Positions 5,917 through 13,314 are shown, counted from the stretch's first letter. The stretch is 20,123 nt of DNA from Bacilli bacterium (GCA_016296285.1 JAEDJP010000016.1:1-20123), one strand, 5' to 3'. The notes: generated by a model not told the origin, from the sequence alone. A program made the numbers and translations.

Positions 5917-8526
5917 ATGAAGCAGAGGAATAAATACATCATCTACGGCGCGGCTTGGGCCTTGATCCTCGCGATCGGGACCGCCTCGATTTTTGGCTTT
6001 TCCCATTTCCGCAACCAGAACCGGGTCCTGACCCAGATCGATGAATACATCCACGAGCTTTCCGTTCGCACCTCGAGCCATGTCTCGGACGTCTTTTCGG
6101 ACAAGGAAAGCGCGATCGCCTCGATTTCCTATCTTTATGGAAAGGGCCTCGATTCCGATGACCCCGACCTCGAGATGCTCGGCCGTCTCGAGGAGAATTC
6201 CGGCTTTGACTGGATCCGCTTCATCGATCCCGAAGGCACCGACTACACGTCCGAAGGCCCGCTCGCGGACGTCTCCGACCGCGACTATTTCATCTCGGGC
6301 ATCGCCGGCAACGCCGGGGTCGCCTTCGTCCCCGCTTCCCGCGTCAACGGGCAAAAGCTCGTCGGCTTCTACGCCCCGGTCTACACGGATGCCGTCCCCC
6401 TCGAGCAGAACCTAGAGCCCGTCGGCGTCATGATCGGGTTCATCCAGCAATCGACCGTCGCCTCCATCTTGGAGACGAACCTCTATGACAACCCCGTCGA
6501 GACGGTGGTTTTCGACCATTCCGGCGCGGTCATCGGGCGTTATGCTTCCCAGGACGACCCCGTCGAAAGCGTCGATTATTTCGCGAGTTACGTTTTCGAA
6601 TCCGACCAAGAAGCTTTCTTTTCCGCGGTCAAGAACGGCACCTCGACCCGTTTCGATTGCGGGGGCGATCTCGGCCGCACGAGCGGTTACGTGATTCCGG
6701 TCGACGGCACCCCATGGACCCTCATGCAGATCTATCCCCCAAGCGTCGCCCAGGCCTCCCTTGCGAAATCGGACAAGGACGGGGTCCTCTACATCACCCT
6801 TTTCGCGGTCCTCGCCGGAGCCCTCGCCGCGGTCGGCTTCATCCTGATCAACCGCATGAAACGCATGGAAATCGAAGTCCAGAGCCATCAGGAGAAAGAA
6901 CGCCAAGAGGCCGCGAGGCGCAAGGACCTCGACATCATCCAATCCCTTTCCACCATCTATAGCGCCGTTTTCTACGTCGAGCTCAAGGGCGATCGCTTCG
7001 AGACGATCCGCTTCGACACGAATGCTTCCGCGGGCGATCTCGGCATCGGGCAAGGGGGCAAATCCGCCGTCACCTTGGAGTATTTCGCCAATGAATTCGT
7101 GATGCCCGCGTTCGCGAACGATTTTCTCGCCTTCGCGGACGCCTCGACCCTCCCCGAGCGCCTGAAAGGGAAACACTCCCTCTCGATGGAAATCCAGGCC
7201 GACATCAAGAAAGACGGGCACCCCACGTGGCTCGAATGCGCCTTCATCCCCGCGAAGAAAGACGAGGCGGGGAATCTCACCTACGTCCTCTTCGGCGTGA
7301 GCATCATCGAGGAGCGCAAGACGAAGGACCTCGAGCAGAAGGAATCCCTCCAGAAGGCCCTCGGCCAAGCCCAAGAGGCGAGCAAGGCCAAGACGACGTT
7401 CTTGAGCAACATGTCCCACGACATCCGCACCCCGATGAACGCGGTCCTCGGGTACGCGAACCTCGCCCTCGAGCACATCGACGAAAAGGAAAAGGTCGTG
7501 GATTGCCTCGAGAAACTTCGTCAAGCCGGGGACAACCTCCTCGATTTGCTCAACAACGTCCTCCAGATCTCGCGCATCGAAAGCGGCCGTTCCGTCGTGA
7601 ATGCCCGCCCCTGCAACCTCCGCGACGTCAACGACTCGATCGTCGTGACCTTCGAGAGCTCGATCCAAAGCAAGAACCTCCATTTTTCCTACCGCTCGGA
7701 CCTCGAGCACCCCAACGTGCACGCGGACGCCACCAAGATCCGCCAGATCATCACGAACATCCTATCCAACGCCATCAAATACACCCCCCAAAACGGCGCG
7801 GTCGGCTTCTCATGCGAAGAAAGCCCCTCCAAGCGGAAGGGCTTCATCCACGAGAAGATTGTCATCGTCGACACCGGCGTCGGCATCTCGGAAGAATTCC
7901 TCCCCCACGTCTTCGACCAGTTCGAGCGCGAGAAGAGCACGACCGAGATCGGCATCGAGGGGACCGGCCTTGGCATGGCCATCGTCAAGAAGCTCACCAC
8001 CTTGCTCGGGGGCGAAGTTCGCATCGATAGCGAGCGCGGCCGCGGCACGACCGTCACCCTCGATCTCGACCTGCGCCTCGCGACTCCCGACGAGGTCAAG
8101 GCGATTTCTCAGCGTCTCCCCGCGTCCAAGGGACGGAAATTTGCGGGAAAGCGCGTCCTCGTCGTCGAGGACAACGACTTGAACGCCGAGATCATCAAGC
8201 AGATCCTCGAGGCCCGCGACATCGAGGTAGTCCGCGCGGAAAACGGCGAGAAGGCCGTCGCGATGGTCGGGGAAAGCGCCCCTGGGTATTACGACCTCGT
8301 GTTCATGGACATCATGATGCCCGTCATGAACGGCTACGAGGCGACCCGCAAGATCCGCGGGATGCTCGACGTCGGCAAGAAGCACATCCCGATCATCGCC
8401 ATGACCGCGAACGCCTTCGACGAGGACGTGAAGAAGAGCTTCGAGGCCGGGATGAACGAGCACATGGCCAAGCCGCTTGACCTCGCGACCCTCGACGAGA
8501 TTCTTGCCAAATACCTCCTCGGCTGA
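5917..8526 (+). CDS. Cache-domain hybrid sensor histidine kinase
   Basis: The 869-residue product has a membrane segment at about 8-28, an extracytoplasmic region to about 290 that reads as a double Cache sensor (DWIRFIDPEGT, SDRDYF, GVMIGFI), and a second membrane segment at about 290-312. A PAS-like cytoplasmic part follows at about 345-470. Kinase core: phosphoacceptor His501 in MSHDIRTPMN, N-box Asn618 in ILSNAIKYTP, then DTGVGI, FDQFERE and GTGLGMAIVKKL. A fused receiver domain (about 745-869) has Glu751/Asp752, phosphorylated Asp798 in FMDIMMPVMNG, the Thr of MTANAF and Lys852. The nearest upstream ribosome binding site is weak. No separate response regulator or HPt gene is in the window, so the output is unknown. 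Confidence 0.93.
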   Translation: MKQRNKYIIYGAAWALILAIGTASIFGFSHFRNQNRVLTQIDEYIHELSVRTSSHVSDVFSDKESAIASISYLYGKGLDSDDPDLEMLGRLEENSGFDWIRFIDPEGTDYTSEGPLADVSDRDYFISGIAGNAGVAFVPASRVNGQKLVGFYAPVYTDAVPLEQNLEPVGVMIGFIQQSTVASILETNLYDNPVETVVFDHSGAVIGRYASQDDPVESVDYFASYVFESDQEAFFSAVKNGTSTRFDCGGDLGRTSGYVIPVDGTPWTLMQIYPPSVAQASLAKSDKDGVLYITLFAVLAGALAAVGFILINRMKRMEIEVQSHQEKERQEAARRKDLDIIQSLSTIYSAVFYVELKGDRFETIRFDTNASAGDLGIGQGGKSAVTLEYFANEFVMPAFANDFLAFADASTLPERLKGKHSLSMEIQADIKKDGHPTWLECAFIPAKKDEAGNLTYVLFGVSIIEERKTKDLEQKESLQKALGQAQEASKAKTTFLSNMSHDIRTPMNAVLGYANLALEHIDEKEKVVDCLEKLRQAGDNLLDLLNNVLQISRIESGRSVVNARPCNLRDVNDSIVVTFESSIQSKNLHFSYRSDLEHPNVHADATKIRQIITNILSNAIKYTPQNGAVGFSCEESPSKRKGFIHEKIVIVDTGVGISEEFLPHVFDQFEREKSTTEIGIEGTGLGMAIVKKLTTLLGGEVRIDSERGRGTTVTLDLDLRLATPDEVKAISQRLPASKGRKFAGKRVLVVEDNDLNAEIIKQILEARDIEVVRAENGEKAVAMVGESAPGYYDLVFMDIMMPVMNGYEATRKIRGMLDVGKKHIPIIAMTANAFDEDVKKSFEAGMNEHMAKPLDLATLDEILAKYLLG

Positions 8527-8541
8527 GGAAACGAAACGAGA

Positions 8542-8567
8542 AAAACTGCCTCGCTTGGGGCAGTTTT
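8542..8567. terminator. Bidirectional terminator between kinase and YitT genes
   Basis: AAAACTGCC (8542-8550) pairs with GGCAGTTTT (8559-8567). T runs are present in both directions, and the stop codon of the YitT gene touches the hairpin. Confidence 0.85.
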
Positions 8568-9622
8568 CATTTGATGGGCGGGAGGAAGAAGCGGCCGTAG
8601 ACTTGCTTGAGCTCGGTGACTTCAATGAAGGCGCTTGGGTCGCTTTCGCGGATGACCTTGACCGCGTTTTTCACTTCGTAGGAGGACACCACGATGTCGA
8701 TCGCGATCTTGTCCTTGCCCGTGAAGGCCCCTTGCCCGTGGAAGACGGTCGCCCCATGGGGGAGGGCCGAGATGATGATGCGGGCAAGGTCCGGATTGCT
8801 CGTGATGACCGTGATCTTGACTTTCTTGTTGCGGATGTTGATCGCGTCGATGACGGCGCTCGTGACCATCAGGTAGAGGATGGAATAGAACGCCATCGTG
8901 AGGAATTCCATGCTGTTGCCATCCGGGACGACGACCATGCCGTTCCACACCTTGATGGACCCGAGGATCGTGTAGATCGTGAGGGTGCAGATGTTGATGA
9001 GGGTGTTGTATTTGCCGACGAGCACGCTTTTCTTGAGGGCGATGTAGTACGAAATCACGTCGATGCCCCCGCCGGATCCGTCCACTTTGTAGGCGAGGCC
9101 GCTGCTAAGGCCGGTGCAGACGCCCGCGAAGATCGCGCGGCTCAGCATCCCGCCGTTGCTGTTGACGAAACGGGAAATCTCGTAGATCCAGCCCCGGTCC
9201 CAAAGGCCGAGGAGGTTCGAGAAGAGGGAGACGAGGCCGACGTTGATGAAGGTAAAGGCCGTGAAGCGCTTGCCGATCCCTTTCCAGGCGACGATGAAGA
9301 CCGGGACGTTGAGGGCGAAGTAGAAGACGGAGAAGAGGGTGTCTTCCAAGGAGGCGGAAAGCTCGACGGGAAACATCGAGACGATCATGATGATGAGCTG
9401 GGAGATGCCCGAGATTCCCCCCGAGAGGAGGCGGGTGATCGTGCCGCCGGACTCCTCGATCAAGACGTTGGGGACGAGGAAGCACTTGTACCCGAGGGCA
9501 AAGATGAAAGCCGAGACCGCGAGGACGAGGACCGCGAAGGAATTCTTGAGGGTGCCCATGAGGACCGGGTGGTCGTAAAGGGTGTTTTCGATTCTGGAAC
9601 GGAGTGAATTGTGATTATCCAT
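8567..9622 (-). CDS. YitT family membrane protein (DUF161/DUF2179)
   Basis: The 351-residue protein has five to six membrane segments, with the family's glycine-rich SGGISGISQL at about 67-76 and GSGGGIDVISYYIA at about 182-195. It ends in a soluble DUF2179-type domain (KVKITVITSNPDLARIIIS, then HGQGAFTGKDK) that is ferredoxin-like and has been shown to bind nucleotide in relatives. Transport of an unknown substrate is likely. It is an isolated gene, convergent with the kinase gene. The N-terminal tail of about 25 residues is somewhat longer than usual. No clear Shine-Dalgarno precedes the ATG; a -10 CATAAT sits close by on the minus strand. Confidence 0.92.
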   Translation of the reverse strand: MDNHNSLRSRIENTLYDHPVLMGTLKNSFAVLVLAVSAFIFALGYKCFLVPNVLIEESGGTITRLLSGGISGISQLIIMIVSMFPVELSASLEDTLFSVFYFALNVPVFIVAWKGIGKRFTAFTFINVGLVSLFSNLLGLWDRGWIYEISRFVNSNGGMLSRAIFAGVCTGLSSGLAYKVDGSGGGIDVISYYIALKKSVLVGKYNTLINICTLTIYTILGSIKVWNGMVVVPDGNSMEFLTMAFYSILYLMVTSAVIDAINIRNKKVKITVITSNPDLARIIISALPHGATVFHGQGAFTGKDKIAIDIVVSSYEVKNAVKVIRESDPSAFIEVTELKQVYGRFFLPPIK

Positions 9623-9646
9623 GGTTAGACGGCCGCATTATGGTCC

Positions 9647-9659
9647 TTTCTTAAAGAAA
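9647..9659. promoter_or_regulatory. Dyad in the YitT promoter region
   Basis: TTTCTT-A-AAGAAA is a perfect inverted repeat. It lies just upstream of a minus-strand -10 (CATAAT, 9642-9637) of the YitT gene, where a -35 spacer would fall. Confidence 0.35.
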
Positions 9660-9702
9660 AGGGAAGAGGGATTGCGGCTTTGAAGACAAAACGCTTAATC
9701 TC

Positions 9703-9718
9703 TCTTACTTAAGTAAGA
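9703..9718. promoter_or_regulatory. 16-bp palindrome, putative operator
   Basis: TCTTACTT/AAGTAAGA is a perfect 16-bp palindrome ending 5 bp before the -35 of the next gene's promoter. This position suits an activator site or operator. No regulator gene is adjacent. Confidence 0.45.
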
Positions 9719-9723
9719 AGCAA

Positions 9724-9772
9724 TTGCCCTCCGTGGCCGGGGGTGCTATCATTACACCGCTGATTTTATCAG
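9724..9772 (+). promoter_or_regulatory. Promoter and leader hairpin of the thioredoxin-like gene
   Basis: -35 TTGCCC (9724-9729) and an extended -10 TG-C-TATCAT (9744-9752) are spaced 17 bp apart. The short leader has a CTGAT-ttt-ATCAG hairpin (9760-9772), and a TTTTT run lies a few bases after it. The 12-mer TGCTATCATTAC recurs in the tRNA-Ser promoter. Confidence 0.6.
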
Positions 9773-9796
9773 GCCCTTTTTGTTCGGAGGTCACAC

Positions 9797-10723
9797 ATGT
9801 ACATTCTTAAGTCCATCAGCGCCGCCTTCTCCCGCTTCTGGAGATGGATCCGCGAGACGGCTTGGGTCCAGCCCTTGCTCATTGTCGGCGGCATTTTCGC
9901 CGTCATCTTCTCGATTCCCAAGTTCACGACCTGGTTCCAGGCCATGAGCGCCGAAGGATCCTCGGGATACCTGAGCAGCTTCCGCCTCTCCCTCGAAGGC
10001 GAAGGCCGCGTCGACATCATCGACGGCAAGGAAAAAGTCGCCGAATCCGCCGCGGATGCCCTCACCCGCACCCTCGCCGAGAATTCCTGCCAATTCGTCC
10101 AGAAGGAAGAATTCGCCACCTATGCCGATTTCCGCGCCAACCTCGAGGAATCCGGCGCCCTCAAGTACGGTGAGAAATATTTCCTCGCTTACGTGACCCG
10201 CGAATCCTCCACCGGCTCCGAGAACGCCAAGACCGGCTTCGAGACCCTCGAGAAGAACTGGAACACTCGCTTCGCCCCGACGGACTCCACCGAGGAATTC
10301 AAGCTCTACACCGTCTTCACGGATGACACGTCCACCAACGACGACGACTACACCCTCGACAACGACAAGAAGGCCTTCTCCCGTTACCTCAACAAGTGGA
10401 ACGGCGGCAACGGCGGCGCGGATTTCTTCTCCTTCGTCGGCACCGACCTCGAGACCACCTGGTACAAGACCAACGCGAACATCGCGGATAGCAATTACGA
10501 GCACATCACGATGCCGGACATCGACACCTTCGGCGTCCCGACCGTCTTCCTCGTCGATTTCACCGAGACCGCCTTCGACACCGGCCGCTTCGGCATCGTC
10601 GAGGCCATCTTCTCCGTGTCCGGCGAAACCGATTACGACAAGGCGAGGCTCCTCATGAACATGTGGAACCACAACAACGGCGACACGGACAACCCCTTCA
10701 CGAAGGAATACATCTCGAAATAA
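9797..10723 (+). CDS. Membrane-anchored thioredoxin-like protein lacking CXXC
   Basis: The 308-residue product has a short basic N-terminus, one membrane segment at about 24-40 and a large, mostly acidic domain likely outside the cell. The later part resembles a thioredoxin fold: a strand-helix unit EKYFLAYVTRESSTGSEN (from about 126) and the cis-proline-like strand TFGVPTVFLVDF (Pro248), then another strand and a final helix. Where thioredoxins have CXXC there is ESSTGS, and no cysteine is near; it would be redox-inactive, resembling the bacteriocin-accessory or thioredoxin-like proteins only in fold. GGAGGT lies 5-6 nt upstream of the ATG. It has its own promoter and terminator. The fold assignment is inference. 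Confidence 0.65.
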   Translation: MYILKSISAAFSRFWRWIRETAWVQPLLIVGGIFAVIFSIPKFTTWFQAMSAEGSSGYLSSFRLSLEGEGRVDIIDGKEKVAESAADALTRTLAENSCQFVQKEEFATYADFRANLEESGALKYGEKYFLAYVTRESSTGSENAKTGFETLEKNWNTRFAPTDSTEEFKLYTVFTDDTSTNDDDYTLDNDKKAFSRYLNKWNGGNGGADFFSFVGTDLETTWYKTNANIADSNYEHITMPDIDTFGVPTVFLVDFTETAFDTGRFGIVEAIFSVSGETDYDKARLLMNMWNHNNGDTDNPFTKEYISK

Positions 10724-10730
10724 CGGAAAT

Positions 10731-10754
10731 GCCCGCGTTCGCGCGGGCTTTTTT
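10731..10754 (+). terminator. Terminator of the thioredoxin-like gene
   Basis: GCCCGCG (10731-10737) pairs with CGCGGGC (10742-10748) around ttcg. A run of six T follows. Confidence 0.9.
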
Positions 10755-10772
10755 CCAGAAAGGATGCGCACC

Positions 10773-11327
10773 ATGAACCCCATGATCCAAACGCTAGATT
10801 CCCTTGAAACTATCCCGCATGGCAAGGGAGATTCTTTCGCCGCCGAAACGGTTTCCCAAGGAATCGCGACGCGCGTCGGGGAGAGGATCTGCCTAGAAGC
10901 CGCGGATGAGATTCCTCTTTTCCTCGCGGTCAAGGGCAAGGCCCTCATCGGGATCGTCGCGAGTTTAGAAAACATCCTGAACGAATCCGTCCTCGCTTAT
11001 CTAAAGAAAGCTTTCGCTTCCTTGTCCTTGGAAGGCAAGGATTTCGAGGCGATCCTCGGACCATCCCTCACCTTCAGCCACGTCCCCGCCTCGAAGGAAC
11101 TCCTCCAAGCGACCTTCGATCGCGGCTACCGCCTTGGCACGAAGGGCACGAGCGGGGAAACCTTCCTCGACCCCCAGATGCTCCTTTTTAAGCAGCTTCG
11201 CAGCCTTGGCATCGCCCCCGAGCATATCCTCATCTCGGACTACGACACCTTCGAGAACCCTTCTCTCCTTTATAGCATCGCGCGCGGGGGCACGCAAAAG
11301 AACGTCTTCGAAGGCGTCCTTCGTTAA
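10773..11327 (+). CDS. YfiH/LACC1-family protein with lost metal ligands
   Basis: The 184-residue product aligns with the polyphenol oxidase/purine nucleoside phosphorylase family of YfiH: an early HG, the core AADEIPLFLA (residues 43-52), the helix after IGIV, LGPSLTFSHV at about 95-104, and the C-terminal FLDPQMLLFKQLRSLGI, SDYDTFE and LYSIARGG. In active members the core reads TADCxP and HAGWRG, giving Cys and His ligands. Here these are Glu46 and Ala63, so the enzyme is probably dead. It is also shorter than the usual 240-270 residues. ATG 10773 is preferred because AAAGG lies 9 nt upstream; ATG 10764 is too close to it. Confidence 0.7.
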   Translation: MNPMIQTLDSLETIPHGKGDSFAAETVSQGIATRVGERICLEAADEIPLFLAVKGKALIGIVASLENILNESVLAYLKKAFASLSLEGKDFEAILGPSLTFSHVPASKELLQATFDRGYRLGTKGTSGETFLDPQMLLFKQLRSLGIAPEHILISDYDTFENPSLLYSIARGGTQKNVFEGVLR

Positions 11328-11328
11328 G
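11297..11328 (+). repeat. Direct repeat, copy A (3' end of YfiH-like gene)
   Basis: These 32 bases, ending with the stop codon of the YfiH-like gene, recur at 12999-13030 with 31 of 32 identical. The two copies bracket the ATPase gene. Confidence 0.85.
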
Positions 11329-11485
11329 AAAATCTCACAAGACAAAACCATCGAGGGACGGCCCAATTCTCCTTCCCATCCGAGTCCAGAACCCTTGATA
11401 TCACGTTGAAAAGCTCCTAGAGCCCACAAACTCAAAACAAGGAAAATCTTCGCAGGATTTTTCGATCGGGAGATTTTGGCGAAAG

Positions 11486-12832
11486 TCATTCTTCGAGGAG
11501 GAATGCTAGGTAATAGGGAAGGGTTAGGATATTCCCGTTTTCCCCAATGTTATATTCTCCAAGTTTCACGCATTGACGGACTTTGTAGATATCGTAATGT
11601 CCAAGGATTTCTTTCGCGGATTTTGCATAACCGGTCGTCGCTTTTACCTCGATAAGGCAGGTTTCCCCATTTCGTCTCGTGACGAAATCGATTTCCATTC
11701 CCGAATCCTTTCGGTAGTAATAGAGCTTCCGGCCCATCTTCGAGAACGCGTCGGCGACGATATTTTCAAAGATCGCGCCTTTATAGATTCCCAGCTTTCC
11801 GGAAAGGATGTCTCCGGCGGCGCCCTTTTCAAGCATAGCGACGAAGAGCCCGCTATCGCGCATATAGAGTTTGAAGATATCGTCGATTTTGTTCCCTTCA
11901 AGGGGGAGTTCCAGGTTTGATAGGTTGAAACACTGGGATACGATTCCCGCGTCAACGAGCCATTGGATTGCTTCCCGGTAATCCTCGCTGCGTCTTTTAG
12001 CATTCATCTTGGAATACTGGAATTTCTTGTTTTCCTTCGCGAGTTGGCTCGGGATGGAGTTGAAAACTTCCTCAATTCGCGCCAGAAGGTAACGGTCGAC
12101 TTCCTCGTTTTCGTTCGCATCCAGGTGTTTTCCGAAATCGTCTCGGTATTCTTCCAGGATGTCCCGCTGCTCCTCGTAAACGCGGTTCATGTCATTCGTG
12201 GAAAGAAAAATGTTCACCACTTCGGGAAGCCCACCGACGCAGATGTATTCTTTGAAGTATCGTAACATCGATTCGTGGATGGCCTTGGGAATCGGTGTTC
12301 GAGCGGTCAAAGAATCCCTCATGGAATCGATGGCGTTTTGCGAGACGCCTTTTGCCCATAGGAATTCCTCAAAATCGAGTGGATTCATGTAGACGATGCG
12401 TTCGGAACCCGTGGGGACGCCCTTCCCCTTTTTTCGATTGTAACCTTTGATTCCGAGCAAGGAGCCCGTCGCGATGATGTCGTAACGTCCATCCTCTACG
12501 AAGAATTTGATGGAGGCGCGGGCATTCGCGCATTCTTGGATTTCATCGAAAATGATGAGCGTTTTCCCAGGAACCGGCTTAATTCCCGGCATCATCGCGG
12601 TGAGGTTGAGAAGGATGACGTCGACCGCGAGGCTCCCTTCAAATGCCTCTTTTAGGTTCTCGTCCATTTTGAAATTGATATAGATCTCGTTTTCGTAATT
12701 CTCTTTCGCGAATTGGCGAACGATAAAGGTCTTGCCAATTTGGCGAAGTCCTTTGATGACGAGTGCTTTCTTTTTTGTTCCGACGTTGCTTTTCCACTCC
12801 CGCAACGTCTGCATGATTTTTCGCTTCAGCAT
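11486..12832 (-). CDS. AAA ATPase with DUF4143 nuclease-like domain
   Basis: The 448-residue product belongs to the AAA_14/DUF4143 ATPases, found in accessory regions and of unsettled function. Walker A GLRQIGKT is at 28-35, Walker B LIIFDE at 92-97 and sensor-1 region IIATGSLLG at 119-127. The C-terminal domain has a PD-(D/E)XK-like arrangement: Glu356 (ENIVADAF), Asp382 (MEIDFV) and Glu395-Val-Lys397 (LIEVKA). The start at MLKRK is chosen for AAGGA just upstream; a longer ATG at 12889 falls in a tandem repeat. Its base use is visibly more AT-rich, with many AAA, ATT and GAT codons, unlike its neighbours, suggesting transfer. It is flanked by the duplicated YfiH tail. Confidence 0.93.
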   Translation of the reverse strand: MLKRKIMQTLREWKSNVGTKKKALVIKGLRQIGKTFIVRQFAKENYENEIYINFKMDENLKEAFEGSLAVDVILLNLTAMMPGIKPVPGKTLIIFDEIQECANARASIKFFVEDGRYDIIATGSLLGIKGYNRKKGKGVPTGSERIVYMNPLDFEEFLWAKGVSQNAIDSMRDSLTARTPIPKAIHESMLRYFKEYICVGGLPEVVNIFLSTNDMNRVYEEQRDILEEYRDDFGKHLDANENEEVDRYLLARIEEVFNSIPSQLAKENKKFQYSKMNAKRRSEDYREAIQWLVDAGIVSQCFNLSNLELPLEGNKIDDIFKLYMRDSGLFVAMLEKGAAGDILSGKLGIYKGAIFENIVADAFSKMGRKLYYYRKDSGMEIDFVTRRNGETCLIEVKATTGYAKSAKEILGHYDIYKVRQCVKLGEYNIGENGNILTLPYYLAFLLEE

Positions 12833-12850
12833 AAGTTCCTTTATCAAAGT

Positions 12851-12904
12851 TTGCACTTTTCCAAGGGAAATTTCAACGTTATCTTGCACTTTTCCAAGGG
12901 AAAT
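12851..12904 (-). repeat. Tandem repeat with dyads upstream of the ATPase gene
   Basis: A 21-bp sequence occurs at 12851-12871 and 12884-12904, identical and offset by 33 bp. Each copy holds the inverted repeat TTTCC-nnn-GGAAA. They lie within 75 bp upstream of the ATPase start and probably form a paired operator. I could not place a firm -10/-35. Confidence 0.7.
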
Positions 12905-12984
12905 ATTTGGAGAAAACTACAATTCTCCAATCCAAATGAATCGATGCGATGCGATAGGAGGAGAGTTACACTAAGTATGTGTTG

Positions 12985-13029
12985 CACGGAGACAAGGGAA
13001 AGAACGTCTTCGAAGGCATCCTTCGTTAA
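12985..13029 (+). pseudogene. Remnant of a YfiH-family C-terminus
   Basis: Read in frame, this fragment encodes HGDKGKNVFEGILR and a stop. The matching end of the gene at 10773-11327 reads GGTQKNVFEGVLR. The sequence upstream shows no continuing similarity. The fragment is followed by a normal terminator, as a gene end would be. It is therefore the 3' scar of a second or ancestral YfiH gene, not an independent coding region. Confidence 0.55.
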
Positions 13030-13030
13030 G
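12999..13030 (+). repeat. Direct repeat, copy B
   Basis: This is the second copy of the 32-base repeat at 11297-11328, with one difference (a for g in the GGC-GTC/ATC codon region). Confidence 0.85.
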
Positions 13031-13037
13031 GTCCAGG

Positions 13038-13076
13038 CGCCCCATCGGTTCGTATGCCGAACGGGGCGTTTTCTTT
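13038..13076 (+). terminator. Terminator following the YfiH remnant
   Basis: CGCCCC (13038-13043) pairs with GGGGCG (13063-13068), with an inner TCGG/CCGA stem, followed by TTTTCTTTT. It is probably the original terminator of the YfiH locus. Confidence 0.8.
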
Positions 13077-13117
13077 TCCCCACATCCCGGGATTCCGGTT
13101 TCGAGAAAAATGCTAAC

Positions 13118-13194
13118 AAGTTCTAAAACTTTGGAAAAGTTCTAACAAGTTCTAAAGAGTTCTAAATCTTTTAAAAAGTTCTAAAAAGTTCTAA
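13118..13194. repeat. Six phased AAGTTCTAA repeats
   Basis: AAGTTCTAA occurs at 13118, 13137, 13147, 13176 and 13186, with GAGTTCTAA at 13157. Start-to-start distances are 19, 10, 10, 19 and 10 bp, close to one or two helical turns. The surrounding bases are A/T-rich, unlike the genome around. The array lies in a gap between the convergent YfiH remnant/terminator and coaD. Its role is unknown; an iteron-like protein-binding array is the simplest reading. Confidence 0.8.
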
Positions 13195-13263
13195 ATCTGC
13201 CCAACCTAGACGCGGCTCTTAATCATGATCGGAATTCGAAAGCCAAAGGAAGCCGAGCCAGAA

Positions 13264-13297
13264 AGAAAGCCCGCCCTTTTAACAAGCAAAGGACGGG
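13264..13297 (-). terminator. Terminator of the ylbF-rsmD-coaD operon
   Basis: On the minus strand CCCGTCCTTT (13297-13288) pairs with AAAGGGCGGG (13279-13270), ten pairs with one G-U. CTTTCTTTC follows. Confidence 0.8.
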
Positions 13298-13314
13298 TCA
13301 AGGGAGATAAAAGC

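Noticed and set aside
11329..11485. The gap between the YfiH-like gene and the ATPase as a site of a further gene or element end
   Set aside because: Only a weak AAAATC/GATTTT hairpin (11443-11461) was seen; no inverted repeats matching the other side and no open frame with a ribosome binding site.
12713..13126. A plus-strand open frame of 137 codons over the ATPase promoter region
   Set aside because: It opposes the ATPase start, crosses the tandem repeat and reads the YfiH remnant in the wrong frame; no ribosome binding site or similarity.
13118..13194. The repeat array as a CRISPR
   Set aside because: Repeats are 9 bp with gaps of 1-10 bp and no spacers of protospacer length; no cas genes are present.
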